NCBI RefSeq assembly: GCF_037940415.1
Contig: NZ_CP149798.1
Span: forward strand, 5,675,001 to 5,739,000
DNA length: 64,000 nt
Reading direction: 5' to 3'
From: Streptomyces sp. f51
Lineage (GTDB): Bacteria > Actinomycetota > Actinomycetes > Streptomycetales > Streptomycetaceae
The notes beneath the pieces are model-generated. The model ran no database searches. It saw only the letters and a list, made by a program, of their open reading frames with translations, and had not been told where the DNA came from. Positions 17,141 to 25,847 of this stretch are shown in pieces. Numbering within the stretch: the stretch's first letter is position 1; the number at the start of each line of letters is the position of its first letter. The translations under genes and the position numbers were made by a program.

Positions 17141-19219
17141 ATGACAAAGCCCTCACTCCCCGAACTCCTGCATGCTGCCGTCACCGCTGTCGGCGGCACG
17201 GAGCGCCCCGGCCAGGTGACGATGGCCGAATCCGTCGCCGCCGCCATCGACGACAGCTCCCACCTGCTGATCCAGGCGGGCACCGGCACCGGAAAGTCGC
17301 TCGGCTACCTGGTTCCGGCGCTCGCGCACGGTGAGCGGGTGGTCGTGGCGACCGCCACCCTGGCGCTCCAGCGCCAGCTCGTGGAGCGGGACCTGCCGCG
17401 CACCGTGGACGCGCTGCACCCGCTGCTGCGCCGCCGCCCCGAGTTCGCGATGCTCAAGGGCCGGTCGAACTACCTGTGCCTGCACCGTCTGCACGAGGGC
17501 GTGCCGCAGGACGAGGACGAGGGCCTCTTCGACCCGTTCGAGGCGGCCGCGCCCACCAGCAAGCTGGGACAGGACCTGCTGCGGCTGCGCGACTGGTCGG
17601 ACGAGACCGAGACCGGTGACCGCGACGACCTCACCCCCGGTGTCTCCGACCGGGCCTGGGGCCAGGTGTCGGTGTCCTCCCGGGAGTGCCTCGGCGCCAC
17701 CAAGTGCGCCTACGGAGCCGAGTGCTTCGCCGAGATGGCCCGTGAGCGGGCCAAGCTCGCCGAGGTCGTCGTCACCAATCACGCGCTGCTCGCGATCGAC
17801 GCCATCGAGGGCGCGCCGGTCCTGCCGCAGCACGAGGTGCTGATCGTCGACGAGGCCCACGAACTGGTCTCCCGGGTCACCGGCGTCGCGACCGGCGAAC
17901 TCACGCCGGGACAGGTCAACCGTGCCGTCCGCCGTGCCGCGAAGCTCGTCAACGAGAAGGCCGCCGACCAGCTCCAGACCGCCGCCGAGGGCTTCGAGCG
18001 GCTGATGGAGCTGGCGCTGCCGGGCCGCCTTGAGGAGATCCCGGAGGACCTGGGATACGCGCTGATGGCACTGCGTGACGCCGCGCGCACGGTGATCACC
18101 GCCCTCGGCTCGACCCGGGACAAGTCCGTCCAGGACGAGGACGCCGTACGCAAGCAGGCGCTGGCGTCCGTCGAGTCCGTGCACTCCGTGGCGGAGCGGA
18201 TCGCCAACGGCTCGGAGTGGGACGTCGTCTGGTACGAACGGCACGACCGCTTCGGTGCCTCGCTCAGGGTCGCCCCGATGAACGTGTCCGGGCTCCTCAG
18301 GGAGAAGCTCTTCGCCGACCGGTCCGTCGTCCTGACGTCCGCGACCCTCAAGCTCGGCGGCGACTTCAACGGCGTAGGAGCGTCGATGGGACTCGCCCCG
18401 GAGGGCACGGAGGGCGAGGACGTCCCCCAGTGGAAGGGCGTCGACGTCGGTTCGCCCTTCGACTACCCCCGGCAGGGCATTCTGTACGTGGCCCGGCATC
18501 TGTCCCGCCCGGCCCGGGACGCCGACCGCGGCGACATGCTCGACGAGCTGACCGAGCTGATCCAGGCCGCCGGCGGCCGGACGCTCGGTCTGTTCTCCTC
18601 GATGCGCGCGGCCCAGCTCGCGGCGGAGGAACTGCGGACCCGGATCCCCGAGTACCCGATCCTGCTCCAGGGCGAGGAGACGCTCGGTGAGCTGATCAAG
18701 AACTTCGCGGCCGACCCGAAGACCTGTCTGTTCGGCACGCTCTCGCTCTGGCAGGGCGTGGACGTCCCGGGCCCCAGCTGTCAGCTGGTCGTCATGGACA
18801 AGATCCCCTTCCCCCGCCCCGACGACCCGCTGATGAGCGCGCGCCAGAAGGCGGTCGAGGAGAACGGGGGGAACGGCTTCATGGCCGTCGCCGCCACGCA
18901 CGCCGCGCTCCTGATGGCCCAGGGCGCCGGCCGTCTCGTGCGGGCCTCGGGGGACCGGGGTGTGGTCGCCGTCCTGGACCAGCGTCTGGCCACGGCCCGT
19001 TACGGCAGCTATCTCAAGGCGTCGCTCCCCGACTTCTGGTACACCACGGACCCGGGCCAGGTGCGCAGGTCCCTCGCGGCGATCGACGAGAAGGCCAGGA
19101 CGGCCGAGGAGTCCGCGGCGAAGTCCGCCGACGCGGCGGACCAAGCGATCGAGGCCGCCGAGACCGAGGCCGCCGAGACCGAAGGCGACGAGACCGAGGG
19201 TGACGGCGAGGACGCGTAG
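17141..19219 (+). CDS. dinG: DinG-family ATP-dependent DNA helicase
   Basis: A 692-aa XPD/DinG-like superfamily 2 helicase, 5'-3' polarity in characterised relatives, used in repair and R-loop removal. LIQAGTGTGKSLGYLVPALA is Walker A, VLIVDEAHELVSRV the DEAH box and FGTLSLWQGVDVPGPSCQ motif V/VI. SSRECLGATKCAYGAECF contributes the cysteines of the predicted [4Fe-4S] cluster. The C-terminus is a repetitive Glu/Ala/Thr tail (EAAETEAAETEGDETEGDG). The ATG at 17141 has TAGGCT ending nine bases upstream. It is convergent with lexA through a shared hairpin. Confidence 0.92.
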   Translation: MTKPSLPELLHAAVTAVGGTERPGQVTMAESVAAAIDDSSHLLIQAGTGTGKSLGYLVPALAHGERVVVATATLALQRQLVERDLPRTVDALHPLLRRRPEFAMLKGRSNYLCLHRLHEGVPQDEDEGLFDPFEAAAPTSKLGQDLLRLRDWSDETETGDRDDLTPGVSDRAWGQVSVSSRECLGATKCAYGAECFAEMARERAKLAEVVVTNHALLAIDAIEGAPVLPQHEVLIVDEAHELVSRVTGVATGELTPGQVNRAVRRAAKLVNEKAADQLQTAAEGFERLMELALPGRLEEIPEDLGYALMALRDAARTVITALGSTRDKSVQDEDAVRKQALASVESVHSVAERIANGSEWDVVWYERHDRFGASLRVAPMNVSGLLREKLFADRSVVLTSATLKLGGDFNGVGASMGLAPEGTEGEDVPQWKGVDVGSPFDYPRQGILYVARHLSRPARDADRGDMLDELTELIQAAGGRTLGLFSSMRAAQLAAEELRTRIPEYPILLQGEETLGELIKNFAADPKTCLFGTLSLWQGVDVPGPSCQLVVMDKIPFPRPDDPLMSARQKAVEENGGNGFMAVAATHAALLMAQGAGRLVRASGDRGVVAVLDQRLATARYGSYLKASLPDFWYTTDPGQVRRSLAAIDEKARTAEESAAKSADAADQAIEAAETEAAETEGDETEGDGEDA

Positions 19220-19245
19220 GGCACCCTGGACCTGGACGAACAGGA

Positions 19246-19273
19246 CCCCGGAACCGGCGCAGTGGTTCCGGGG
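19246..19273. terminator. hairpin between convergent dinG and lexA
   Basis: CCCCGGAACC and GGTTCCGGGG form a perfect 10-bp stem with an 8-base loop (GGCGCAGT). It lies 26 bp after the dinG stop and 40 bp after the lexA stop on the other strand. Confidence 0.75.
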
Positions 19274-19313
19274 CCCGGTCAGGGGCGGAGGCGGCGGACC
19301 GCCCGTCGCGGTG

Positions 19314-20090
19314 TCACACCCGGCGCAGTACGGCGACGACCTTTCCGAGGATGGTCGCCTCGTCACCGGGGATCGGCTGGTACGCCGAGTTGTGCGGCAG
19401 CAGCCACACATGGCCGTCCTCGCGCTTGAAGCGCTTCACCGTGGCCTCGCCGTCCAGCATCGCGGCGACGATGTCGCCGTTCTCCGCCACCGGCTGGCGG
19501 CGGACCGTCACCCAGTCCCCGTCGCAGATGGCGGCCTCGATCATCGAGTCACCGACGACCTTCAGGACGAACAGCTCCCCGTCGCCGACCAGCTGCCGGG
19601 GGAGCGGGAACACGTCCTCCACCGACTCCTCGGCGAGGATCGGGCCACCGGCGGCGATACGGCCGACGAGCGGCACGTACGAAGCGGCCGGCTTGCCCGC
19701 CGTGTCCGTCGGCTGCACCGAGGACTGGTCCGAGCCCCGTACCTCGTAGGCGCGCGGGCGGTGCGGGTCCCGCCGCAGGAAGCCCTTGCGCTCCAGCGCC
19801 ATCAGCTGATGTGCGACCGAGGACGTGCTGGACAGGCCGACGGCCTGTCCGATCTCGCGCATCGACGGCGGGTACCCGCGCCGCTGCACGGAGTCCCGGA
19901 TCACCTCGATCACCCGGCGCTGCCGGTCCGTGAGTCCCGAACTGTCGGCCCGGATGCCTGGAGGTCGGCCAGGCAGGGAGCGCTTTGGCCCCTCATGATT
20001 CGCGGCTTCGTTCATCACATGCACCGGCTCGAGTCGGCCCTGGGAGCGGTCCTGGGCGGTGATGGTGGCGCTGTCTGCGGTCGTGGTCAC
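19314..20090 (-). CDS. lexA: LexA SOS repressor
   Basis: A 258-aa repressor of the DNA-damage regulon. The N-terminal winged HTH contains SMREIGQAVGLSSTSSVAHQ. The self-cleavage bond is Ala147-Gly148 in GRIAAGGPIL, and the catalytic Ser182 (VVGDSMIEAAICDGD) and Lys219 (DGEATVKRF) are both present. An N-terminal extension of about 50 residues precedes the HTH; the GTG at 20090 (downstream of AGAGGGG) is chosen, with Met26 an alternative start. An SOS box overlaps its own -35, implying autoregulation. dinG, a DNA-damage-linked helicase gene, is convergent. RecA is not in the window. Confidence 0.95.
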   Translation of the reverse strand: MTTTADSATITAQDRSQGRLEPVHVMNEAANHEGPKRSLPGRPPGIRADSSGLTDRQRRVIEVIRDSVQRRGYPPSMREIGQAVGLSSTSSVAHQLMALERKGFLRRDPHRPRAYEVRGSDQSSVQPTDTAGKPAASYVPLVGRIAAGGPILAEESVEDVFPLPRQLVGDGELFVLKVVGDSMIEAAICDGDWVTVRRQPVAENGDIVAAMLDGEATVKRFKREDGHVWLLPHNSAYQPIPGDEATILGKVVAVLRRV

Positions 20091-20123
20091 GTCGGCCCCT
20101 CTCGATGGTCTCCCTGCTGGACA

Positions 20124-20153
20124 ACGGTAGTTGCTTTCGAAAGGTTGCGCCAA
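20124..20153 (-). promoter_or_regulatory. lexA promoter
   Basis: Read on the minus strand: TTGGCG (20153-20148), an 18-bp spacer and TACCGT (20129-20124). This predicts a start near 20117 and a short leader of about 27 bases before the GTG at 20090. The LexA box overlaps the -35. Confidence 0.6.
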
Positions 20154-20165
20154 ACACACGTTCGA
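20150..20165 (-). promoter_or_regulatory. LexA (SOS) box
   Basis: On the minus strand the site reads TCGAACGTGTGTTTGG. It matches the actinobacterial/Gram-positive SOS pattern GAAC-N4-GTTC with one change (GTTT). It overlaps the lexA -35 element, a position suited to autorepression. Confidence 0.75.
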
Positions 20166-20421
20166 GTGAAAAACCGCGAATTGCCTGACGTGAGCATGTG
20201 TCGGGGTGTATGGCCTGATGACGCGCCTCGCGGACAAAAGGCCCCATTGCTGTACCCTTCACCGCCGGAGGCGGCGGGCGTACCGGCTGACCTGGGCTGT
20301 CGCCCAGTCTGCCATCCGATGGCCGGACGGCCGGGAAGCGGCTCCCTTCCGTGCGTCGGCCACGCTATCCCCGCCTGTCCGGGATGGGTATGCCTGTGCG
20401 GCACGTGCCCTTACGTGTACG

Positions 20422-20469
20422 ACACGCGCGGCGTGGGCGATTTCCTGAGTCGATCCCCACATCTAGTGG
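20422..20469 (+). promoter_or_regulatory. tandem NrdR-box-like elements upstream of nrdR-nrdJ
   Basis: ACACGCGCGGCGTGGG (20422-20437) and TCCCCACATCTAGTGG (20454-20469) each partly match the 16-bp NrdR box; the second has the right half TCTAGTGG against consensus TATWGTGT. Their starts are 32 bp apart, about three helical turns, the spacing typical of paired NrdR boxes. They lie 141 bp before the nrdR start. The rest of the 519-bp lexA-nrdR gap holds a small CCGCCggaGGCGG hairpin near 20263 and a TATGCT at 20533-20538 but no gene. Confidence 0.5.
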
Positions 20470-20609
20470 TTGGATTGCGGAGGCATCCCAGAAGTTGTGG
20501 TCCCCCGGGTCTCCGGACCGCCGGGCATCGCCTATGCTTGAGGCTGCTTCGAGGGGCCCGTGAGGTCCCGCGAGGTTTCTGAGTCGTGCTGTGAAGGAGG
20601 GTTGGAGCC

Positions 20610-21161
20610 ATGCACTGCCCCTTCTGTAGGCACCCGGACAGCCGCGTCGTCGACAGTCGTACGACCGACGACGGCACGTCGATCCGCAGGCGCCGCCAGT
20701 GCCCCGACTGCTCCCGTCGTTTCACGACCGTGGAGACGTGCTCCCTGATGGTGGTGAAGCGCTCCGGTGTGACCGAGCCCTTCAGCCGCATCAAGGTCAT
20801 CAACGGCGTGCGCAAGGCGTGCCAGGGACGGCCTGTCACCGAGGACGCGCTCGCCCAGCTCGGGCAGCGGGTCGAGGAGGCCGTGCGAGCCACCGGAAGC
20901 GCCGAGCTGACCACCCACGACGTGGGGCTGGCCATACTCGGACCCTTGCAGGAACTCGACCTCGTGGCCTACATGAGGTTCGCGTCCGTGTACCGGGCCT
21001 TCGACTCGCTCGACGACTTCGAAGCCGCCATCGCGGAACTCAGGCAGGTGAATCAGCGCCCCGCCGAGGACGACGACGTCCCGGACGCGGTGCGCCAGGA
21101 GACCGATCACGGGCAGCGCGGAACCGTCGAGGTTCCCGTGCCCGCCACCGCCGCCGACTGA
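20610..21161 (+). CDS. nrdR: transcriptional repressor NrdR
   Basis: A 183-aa regulator of ribonucleotide reductase genes. MHCPFCRHPDSRVVDSRTTD and RRRQCPDCSRRFTTVE supply the four cysteines of the N-terminal zinc ribbon. The ATP-cone follows (VVKRSGVTEPFSRIKVINGV), then the conserved helix LVAYMRFASVYRAFDSLDDF. The C-terminal 30 residues are acidic. GAAGGAGG lies ten bases before the ATG. It precedes nrdJ in the same direction, the classic Streptomyces nrdRJ arrangement, and probably represses nrdJ through the upstream boxes. Confidence 0.96.
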   Translation: MHCPFCRHPDSRVVDSRTTDDGTSIRRRRQCPDCSRRFTTVETCSLMVVKRSGVTEPFSRIKVINGVRKACQGRPVTEDALAQLGQRVEEAVRATGSAELTTHDVGLAILGPLQELDLVAYMRFASVYRAFDSLDDFEAAIAELRQVNQRPAEDDDVPDAVRQETDHGQRGTVEVPVPATAAD

Positions 21162-21165
21162 CCGC

Positions 21166-21193
21166 GGCCCGGACCCTTCGGGTTCTCCGGGCC
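21166..21193 (+). promoter_or_regulatory. RNA hairpin between nrdR and nrdJ
   Basis: GGCCCGG (21166-21172) pairs with CCGGGCC (21187-21193), and inside it ACC pairs with GGT around a CTTCG loop. It begins five bases after the nrdR stop. It could be a partial terminator or a processing or stability element tuning nrdJ relative to nrdR. No cobalamin riboswitch is evident here. Confidence 0.45.
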
Positions 21194-21323
21194 CGCCCGC
21201 GGGCGGCGACCACAGACTTGCAGCGCACGGCCGTACCAACGGCGCGCGCGGCATCAGACACACACCGTGCCACGGGAAGTTCGCGGCACTTGAGCGCGTT
21301 TTAGCCTGTTACAGGGAGGCGGC

Positions 21324-24230
21324 ATGACAGAGACGGCGAGCGGTCCGGCACGAGGTTCCCGCGCGAAGGGCGGAGCCAAGGCCAGCAAGGGACTGCGCAT
21401 CGAGCGCATCCACACCACCCCCGGCGTGCATCCGTACGACGAGGTGGAATGGGAGCGCCGTGACGTCGTCATGACCAACTGGCGCGACGGCTCGGTCAAC
21501 TTCGAGCAGCGTGGCGTCGAGTTCCCCGGCTTCTGGTCGGTGAACGCGGTCAACATCGTCACCAGCAAGTACTTCCGAGGTGCCGTCGGCACCCCGCAGC
21601 GCGAGGTGAGCCTCAAGCAGCTCATCGACCGCATCGTGAAGACGTACCGGAAGGCCGGCGAGGACTTCAAGTACTTCGCCTCGCCCGCCGACGCCGAGAT
21701 CTTCGAGCACGAGCTGGCGTACGCCCTCCTGCACCAGATCTTCAGCTTCAACAGCCCGGTCTGGTTCAACGTCGGGACCCCCCAGCCCCAGCAGGTCTCC
21801 GCCTGTTTCATCCTGGCCGTCGACGACTCCATGGAGTCGATCCTCGACTGGTACAAGGAAGAGGGCATGATCTTCAAGGGCGGCTCCGGCGCCGGCCTGA
21901 ACCTCTCCCGCATCCGCTCCTCCAAGGAGCTCCTCTCCTCGGGCGGCAACGCCTCGGGTCCCGTCTCCTTCATGCGCGGCGCCGACGCCTCCGCGGGAAC
22001 GATCAAGTCGGGCGGCGCCACCCGCCGCGCGGCCAAGATGGTCATCCTGGACGTCGACCACCCCGACATCGAGGACTTCATCCAGACCAAGGTCAAGGAA
22101 GAGGAGAAGATCCGCGCCCTGCGTGACGCGGGCTTCGACATGGACCTGGGCGGCGACGACATCACGTCCGTCCAGTACCAGAACGCCAACAACTCGGTCC
22201 GCGTGAACGACACGTTCATGAAGGCGGTCGAGGAGGGCGGAACGTTCGGCCTCACCTCGCGCATGACCGGAGAGGTCATCGAGAAGGTCGACGCCAAGTC
22301 CCTCTTCCGCAAGATGGCCGAGGCCGCCTGGGCCTGCGCCGACCCGGGCATCCAGTACGACGACACGATCAACCACTGGCACACGTGCCCGGAGTCCGGC
22401 CGCATCAACGGCTCGAACCCGTGCAGCGAGTACATGCACCTGGACAACACGTCCTGCAACCTCGCCTCGCTGAACCTGATGAAGTTCCTGAAGGACGACG
22501 GCAAGGGCCACCAGTCCTTCGACGTCGAGCGCTTCGCCCAGGTCGTCGAGCTGGTCATCACCGCGATGGACATCTCCATCTGCTTCGCCGACTTCCCGAC
22601 CGAGAAGATCGGCGAGAACACCCGCGCCTTCCGTCAGCTCGGCATCGGCTACGCCAACCTCGGCGCCCTGCTGATGGCGACCGGCCACGCGTACGACTCC
22701 GACGGCGGCCGCGCGCTCGCCGGCGCCATCACCTCCCTGATGACGGGCACGTCGTACAAGCGCTCCGCCGAACTCGCCGCGGTCGTCGGCGCGTACGACG
22801 GCTACGCCCGCAACGCGCAGCCCCACCAGCGCGTCATGAAGCAGCACGCCGACGCCAACACCTCGGCCGTCCGCGTGGACGACCTGGACACCCCGATCTG
22901 GGCCGCCGCCACGGAGGCCTGGCAGGACGTGATCCGCCTCGGCGAGAAGAACGGCTTCCGCAACGCGCAGGCCTCCGTCATCGCCCCGACCGGCACCATC
23001 GGTCTCGCGATGTCCTGCGACACCACCGGCCTCGAGCCCGACCTCGCCCTGGTCAAGTTCAAGAAGCTGGTCGGCGGCGGCTCGATGCAGATCGTCAACG
23101 GCACCGTGCCGCAGGCCCTGCGCCGCCTGGGTTACCAGGAGGAGCAGATCGAGGCGGTCGTCGCCCACATCGCCGAGAACGGCAACGTGATCGACGCGCC
23201 GGGTCTCAAGCACGAGCACTACGAGGTCTTCGACTGCGCCATGGGCGAGCGCTCCATCTCGGCGATGGGCCACGTCCGCATGATGGCCGCGATCCAGCCG
23301 TGGATCTCCGGCGCGCTCTCCAAGACGGTCAACCTGCCGGAGACGGCGACCGTCGAGGACGTCGAAGAGGTCTACTTCGAGGCGTGGAAGATGGGCGTCA
23401 AGGCGCTCGCGATCTACCGCGACAACTGCAAGGTCGGCCAGCCCCTCTCCGCCAAGACCAAGGAGAAGGAGAAGTCCGCGACGGACGCTGTCACGGCCAA
23501 GGCCGAGGACACCATCCGTACCGCGGTCGAGAAGGTCGTCGAGTACCGCCCGGTCCGCAAGCGTCTGCCCAAGGGCCGTCCCGGCATCACCACCTCCTTC
23601 ACGGTGGGCGGCGCCGAGGGCTACATGACCGCCAACTCCTACCCTGACGACGGTCTCGGCGAGGTCTTCCTGAAGATGTCGAAGCAGGGTTCCACCCTCG
23701 CGGGCATGATGGACGCCTTCTCGATCGCCGTCTCGGTCGGCCTCCAGTACGGCGTGCCGCTGGAGACGTACGTCTCGAAGTTCACCAACATGCGCTTCGA
23801 GCCGGCCGGCATGACGGACGACCCGGACGTGCGGATGGCGCAGTCGATCGTCGACTACATCTTCCGCCGCCTGGCGCTGGACTTCCTGCCCTTCGAGACG
23901 CGCTCCGCGCTCGGCATCCACTCCGCCGAGGAGCGTCAGCGTCACCTGGAGACGGGCTCGTACGAGCCCGCCGACGACGAGGTGGACGTCGAGGGCCTGG
24001 CCCAGTCCGCGCCCCTCGCGCAGGAGCTGAAGGCCGTCGCCGCTCCCAAGGCGGAGCCCGTCGTGGCCGAGGCCGCCCCGAAGCAGGTCCGCACCAGCGC
24101 CGAGCTGGTGGAGATGCAGCTGGGCATCCAGGCCGACGCCCCGCTCTGCTTCTCCTGCGGCACGAAGATGCAGCGGGCCGGGTCCTGCTACATCTGCGAG
24201 GGCTGCGGGTCGACGAGCGGTTGCAGCTGA
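21324..24230 (+). CDS. nrdJ: adenosylcobalamin-dependent (class II) ribonucleotide reductase NrdJ
   Basis: A 968-aa enzyme that reduces ribonucleotides to deoxyribonucleotides with adenosylcobalamin as radical source, without oxygen. FNSPVWFNVGTPQPQQVSAC and ACFILAVDDSMESILDWYK contain a redox cysteine, and NGSNPCSEYMHLDNTSCNLA holds the NPCSE radical cysteine loop. VIAPTGTIGLAMSCDTTG and the QSIVDYIFRRLALDFL region follow. The C-terminus CFSCGTKMQRAGSCYICEGC is a Cys-rich zinc/thiol tail. GGGAGG precedes the ATG. It is coupled with nrdR upstream and followed by a hairpin. Confidence 0.97.
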   Translation: MTETASGPARGSRAKGGAKASKGLRIERIHTTPGVHPYDEVEWERRDVVMTNWRDGSVNFEQRGVEFPGFWSVNAVNIVTSKYFRGAVGTPQREVSLKQLIDRIVKTYRKAGEDFKYFASPADAEIFEHELAYALLHQIFSFNSPVWFNVGTPQPQQVSACFILAVDDSMESILDWYKEEGMIFKGGSGAGLNLSRIRSSKELLSSGGNASGPVSFMRGADASAGTIKSGGATRRAAKMVILDVDHPDIEDFIQTKVKEEEKIRALRDAGFDMDLGGDDITSVQYQNANNSVRVNDTFMKAVEEGGTFGLTSRMTGEVIEKVDAKSLFRKMAEAAWACADPGIQYDDTINHWHTCPESGRINGSNPCSEYMHLDNTSCNLASLNLMKFLKDDGKGHQSFDVERFAQVVELVITAMDISICFADFPTEKIGENTRAFRQLGIGYANLGALLMATGHAYDSDGGRALAGAITSLMTGTSYKRSAELAAVVGAYDGYARNAQPHQRVMKQHADANTSAVRVDDLDTPIWAAATEAWQDVIRLGEKNGFRNAQASVIAPTGTIGLAMSCDTTGLEPDLALVKFKKLVGGGSMQIVNGTVPQALRRLGYQEEQIEAVVAHIAENGNVIDAPGLKHEHYEVFDCAMGERSISAMGHVRMMAAIQPWISGALSKTVNLPETATVEDVEEVYFEAWKMGVKALAIYRDNCKVGQPLSAKTKEKEKSATDAVTAKAEDTIRTAVEKVVEYRPVRKRLPKGRPGITTSFTVGGAEGYMTANSYPDDGLGEVFLKMSKQGSTLAGMMDAFSIAVSVGLQYGVPLETYVSKFTNMRFEPAGMTDDPDVRMAQSIVDYIFRRLALDFLPFETRSALGIHSAEERQRHLETGSYEPADDEVDVEGLAQSAPLAQELKAVAAPKAEPVVAEAAPKQVRTSAELVEMQLGIQADAPLCFSCGTKMQRAGSCYICEGCGSTSGCS

Positions 24231-24266
24231 CACCTGGCGCCTTGATGGCGTGAAGTAGCTGGTCAG

Positions 24267-24297
24267 GGCGGTGGAGCGAGCAGTCGGCTCCACCGCC
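24267..24297 (+). terminator. nrdJ terminator hairpin
   Basis: GGCGGTGGAGC and GCTCCACCGCC form an 11-bp perfect stem with a nine-base loop, 36 bp after the nrdJ stop and followed by a short pyrimidine stretch. Confidence 0.8.
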
Positions 24298-24469
24298 TTC
24301 CGCGTTTTCGCGGAGGTGCCTGCGCTCGCGGAGGCGGGGCCCGCCCCGGCTGTGCCGCGTGCCGCGGGCCGAAGGCCCCGGAGCCCGGCGGAATTCGCCT
24401 TTCCCGCGAAACGATCAACGGCTAGTCTCCCTCCGCGCGCACGGAGCGCGCGGGGGGAAGGCGGGGGAC

Positions 24470-25150
24470 ATGGCGGACAAGGTGGCCGGCTCGAAGAGAG
24501 GCCTGAACGCGGGGATTCAGGCCGTCGCGGCGGTGGTGCTGGTCGCGGGCGTCACGGGGGGCATATGGGGGCTTTCGCGGGTCCTTCCGAACGGCAACGG
24601 CGCCGACGACCCGGCCAGGTGCTCGGACCGGCTCGGCACCCCGTCGCCGAAGCGCGTCTCCGGTGAGCAGCTGTGCCAGGCGCTGAACCGCTCGGACCTG
24701 CCGGTGCTCCTCGGGACACCCGACGAGCACGCGCAGACGGCCGACGGCGACGACAGCGTGATCACCCTCGACGGCGGAACCAAGATCGCGAGCCCCGAGG
24801 CGAACGTGACGCTGAAGACCTACTCCGTGAAGCTGACGGCCTCCGAGGACCGGCTCTCCGTCGCCCAGGGCCTTGATCTGCTGCCGAAGGCGGAGCCGCG
24901 GCAGATCCTGGGCCACCCGGCGGTCCTCTACTCGGACCGGACGATCGCCCTCAGCTTCGGCTCGGGCAAGGCCCGGAGCGGTCCCGGCGGAGTCGCCCGC
25001 AGCCTGCTGGTCGCCAAGGACGCCAAGGGGGGCGGCGGTTCGTTCGAGATATCCGTCTGGCGTCAGGACGACGTGGTGCCCGACGACGCGGCGCTGTTCC
25101 GCGTCGCCGAGCTGGTGCTGCCGACCATTCCGGGCTGGACGAGCGGCTGA
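24470..25150 (+). CDS. DUF6215-like membrane-anchored protein
   Basis: A 226-aa protein with one N-terminal membrane segment (NAGIQAVAAVVLVAGVTGGI) and an extracytoplasmic domain of about 180 residues containing RCSDRLGTPSPKRVSGEQLC (two cysteines that could pair) and a conserved-looking LLVAKDAKGGGGSFEISVWR. It resembles the Streptomyces DUF6215 group, which has no known function. The ATG at 24470 follows a G-rich ribosome site. It lies between nrdJ and a convergent terD-type gene, only nine bases apart. Confidence 0.65.
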   Translation: MADKVAGSKRGLNAGIQAVAAVVLVAGVTGGIWGLSRVLPNGNGADDPARCSDRLGTPSPKRVSGEQLCQALNRSDLPVLLGTPDEHAQTADGDDSVITLDGGTKIASPEANVTLKTYSVKLTASEDRLSVAQGLDLLPKAEPRQILGHPAVLYSDRTIALSFGSGKARSGPGGVARSLLVAKDAKGGGGSFEISVWRQDDVVPDDAALFRVAELVLPTIPGWTSG

Positions 25151-25159
25151 GGCGGCGCC

Positions 25160-25693
25160 TCAGGCCTCCTGGGGGCTGCCCATGACCCGGGCGAAGGTCG
25201 CCGGATCGGTGTCGAAGCCGTGGATGGCCGCGTGGAACGTCCACTCCCCGGAGTGGTCCCGCACGAACTCCCCGATGGTCGCGGCCGTGGAGCCGAGGAC
25301 GTCCCCGAAGTCGCCCTCGGTCAGGACGGTGTAGCCCTCGCGCAGCCGGAAGCCGGGATGGAGGACGCTCGCGAAGGTCCGCGCCTCGGTGCGCTGCTGG
25401 ATGAGGACGCCGACGACCACGCGCGCGTAGCGGTTGTCCAGGCGGTCGAGCTCCAGGGTCATGACCTCGTCCCAGCCGAAGCCCTTGCCGTCCTTGCTGT
25501 CGCGGTTCAGATAGATGGTGCCGTCAGGCGAACGGCTGCCGAAGTACACCACGTAGTCCGGGTTTCCGTGCGGGGCGGACGCCAGGTACGTCGCCGCGAC
25601 GATGTCGAGGTCGGTCGCGGGCTCACCCACGGGACTGGGATCCCACTTGATCGCCAACTCGGCCTTGCGGATCCCCTTGTTGAGACCGTTCAC
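25160..25693 (-). CDS. TerD-family protein
   Basis: A 177-aa protein of the TerD/TerE family: AELAIKWDPSPVGEPATDLD at the N-terminus, VYFGSRSPDGTIYLNRDSKD and DEVMTLELDRLD in the middle. The acidic loops are those that bind calcium in TerD proteins. Members are tied to tellurite resistance, phage inhibition and, in Streptomyces, development. This is a solitary copy, not part of a full ter operon, so its role is open. The GTG at 25693 is preceded by AGGGGA. It is convergent with the DUF6215-like gene. Confidence 0.88.
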   Translation of the reverse strand: MNGLNKGIRKAELAIKWDPSPVGEPATDLDIVAATYLASAPHGNPDYVVYFGSRSPDGTIYLNRDSKDGKGFGWDEVMTLELDRLDNRYARVVVGVLIQQRTEARTFASVLHPGFRLREGYTVLTEGDFGDVLGSTAATIGEFVRDHSGEWTFHAAIHGFDTDPATFARVMGSPQEA

Positions 25694-25835
25694 CGGATGT
25701 CCCCTCCCCGTTCTTCAACAGTCACCGGGTCAACTCCCCTGAGAGTAGGCCCGGTTGTCCATCGTGCCACGCACGCCGGTGCATGCGCCCCGATCCTCTC
25801 CGCCGGAGCGTGACCGGCGCCACGTTCCGGGGCCG

Positions 25836-25841
25836 TACGAT
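25836..25841 (+). promoter_or_regulatory. -10-like TACGAT, leaderless geometry
   Basis: TACGAT ends six bases before the GTG at 25848 with no ribosome site between. TGACCG at 25811-25816 is a possible but over-spaced -35. Confidence 0.45.
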
Positions 25842-25847
25842 GGCGCG

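Noticed and set aside
21162..21323. Cobalamin riboswitch before nrdJ
   Set aside because: The gap is only 162 bp and lacks a B12-box-like GCCACTG sequence; only a simple hairpin is present.
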